Below, one piece after another: positions 63,709 to 64,000 of a DNA stretch of 64,000 nt; position 1 is the first letter of the stretch, and every line of letters starts with the position of its first letter. The stretch covers positions 310,001 to 374,000 of the forward strand of contig NZ_RCHI01000001.1 of NCBI RefSeq assembly GCF_003664585.1, given 5' to 3'. The notes beneath the pieces were generated by a model. That model had not been told where the DNA came from. It did not search any database and saw only the letters and a program-made list of their open reading frames with translations. The translations under genes and the position numbers were made by a program. Source of the stretch: Paenirhodobacter hankyongi (GTDB lineage Bacteria; Pseudomonadota; Alphaproteobacteria; Rhodobacterales; Rhodobacteraceae).

Positions 63709-64000
63709 GATCCAGAACGTCCACAAGTCCTTTGGCCAGCTCGAGGTTCTCAAGGGCATCGACCTGACCGTGCAGAAGGGCGAGGTGGTCACCGTGATCG
63801 GCGGCTCGGGCTCGGGGAAGTCGACGCTGCTGACCTGCATCAACGGGCTCGAGCCGATCGACAAGGGCCGGATCCTCGTCGACGGCACCGAGGTCCACGC
63901 GAAGTCGACCAACCTCAACAAGCTGCGCCAGAAGATCGGCATCGTGTTCCAGCAGTGGAACGCCTTCCCGCATCTGACCGTGCTGGAAAACGTCACCCTC
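63701..64000 (+). CDS. Amino-acid-type ABC transporter ATP-binding protein (3' end cut by window edge)
   Basis: The first 100 residues of an ABC ATPase are present: [21 protein letters not shown], Walker [10 protein letters not shown] (about residues 35-43) and Q-loop [20 protein letters not shown]. This is the GlnQ/HisP class. The start overlaps the previous permease by eight bases. Its C-terminal part lies outside the window. Confidence 0.93.
   Translation, partial: MIEIQNVHKSFGQLEVLKGIDLTVQKGEVVTVIGGSGSGKSTLLTCINGLEPIDKGRILVDGTEVHAKSTNLNKLRQKIGIVFQQWNAFPHLTVLENVTL

Overview
The window reads as chromosomal DNA of a high-GC alphaproteobacterium, most likely of the Rhodobacter/Paracoccus group (Rhodobacteraceae). 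This rests on the very GC-rich third codon positions, GGAG-type ribosome binding sites, a CtrA-type TTAA-N7-TTAA box and the mix of ABC transporters. No rRNA is present, so the genus is an inference only. Both window edges cut genes: a urea-transporter ATPase (urtE) on the left and an amino-acid transporter ATPase on the right.

Bases 1-12.7 kb hold housekeeping and transport genes: urtE (partial), a UbiH-type hydroxylase, a HAD nucleotidase, a GntR regulator, an unusual membrane glycosyltransferase with an N-terminal MshEN (c-di-GMP-binding type) domain and an upstream CtrA box, carA, a YqeY protein and a four-gene polyamine-type ABC transporter. Bases 12.6-27.0 kb are a Wzx/Wzy-type exopolysaccharide cluster: polymerase, chain-length protein, export lipoprotein, flippase, a fused GT26/phosphoglycosyl-transferase initiator and three further glycosyltransferases. 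Inside it sit a LuxR-type response regulator, a hybrid histidine kinase and a small exported oxidoreductase-like protein. A palindrome GACCTATCC-N4-GGATAGGTC, in perfect or degenerate form, occurs at four intergenic places of this cluster and looks like its shared operator. Bases 27.0-33.5 kb are a compact leftward group of housekeeping genes (SPOR lipoprotein, DD-carboxypeptidase, tmk, holB, TatD, metallo-hydrolase, AEC transporter).

A tRNA-Ser(UGA) at 33651-33740 is the left boundary of a 20.1-kb genomic island. The last 15 bp of the tRNA gene are repeated at 53873-53887, just beyond a tyrosine integrase. The integrase end carries a satellite-like core: integrase, an unknown coupled gene, AlpA-type regulator, toprim primase, DUF3631-type ATPase and an HGGxSTG protein. 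The tRNA end carries defence cargo: a complete type I Zorya operon (zorA-zorB-zorC-zorD) and a complete type I restriction-modification operon (hsdM-hsdS-hsdR). The Zorya module is bracketed by a 53-bp direct repeat, suggesting that it came or moved as a separate cassette.

Bases 53.9-64.0 kb return to host-like genes: a LysR/NTF2-like/alcohol-dehydrogenase group, proline iminopeptidase, an AraC regulator divergent from an EamA exporter, a YjdM protein, a ketoglutarate-semialdehyde-type dehydrogenase, and a divergent amino-acid ABC operon preceded by two adjacent palindromes.
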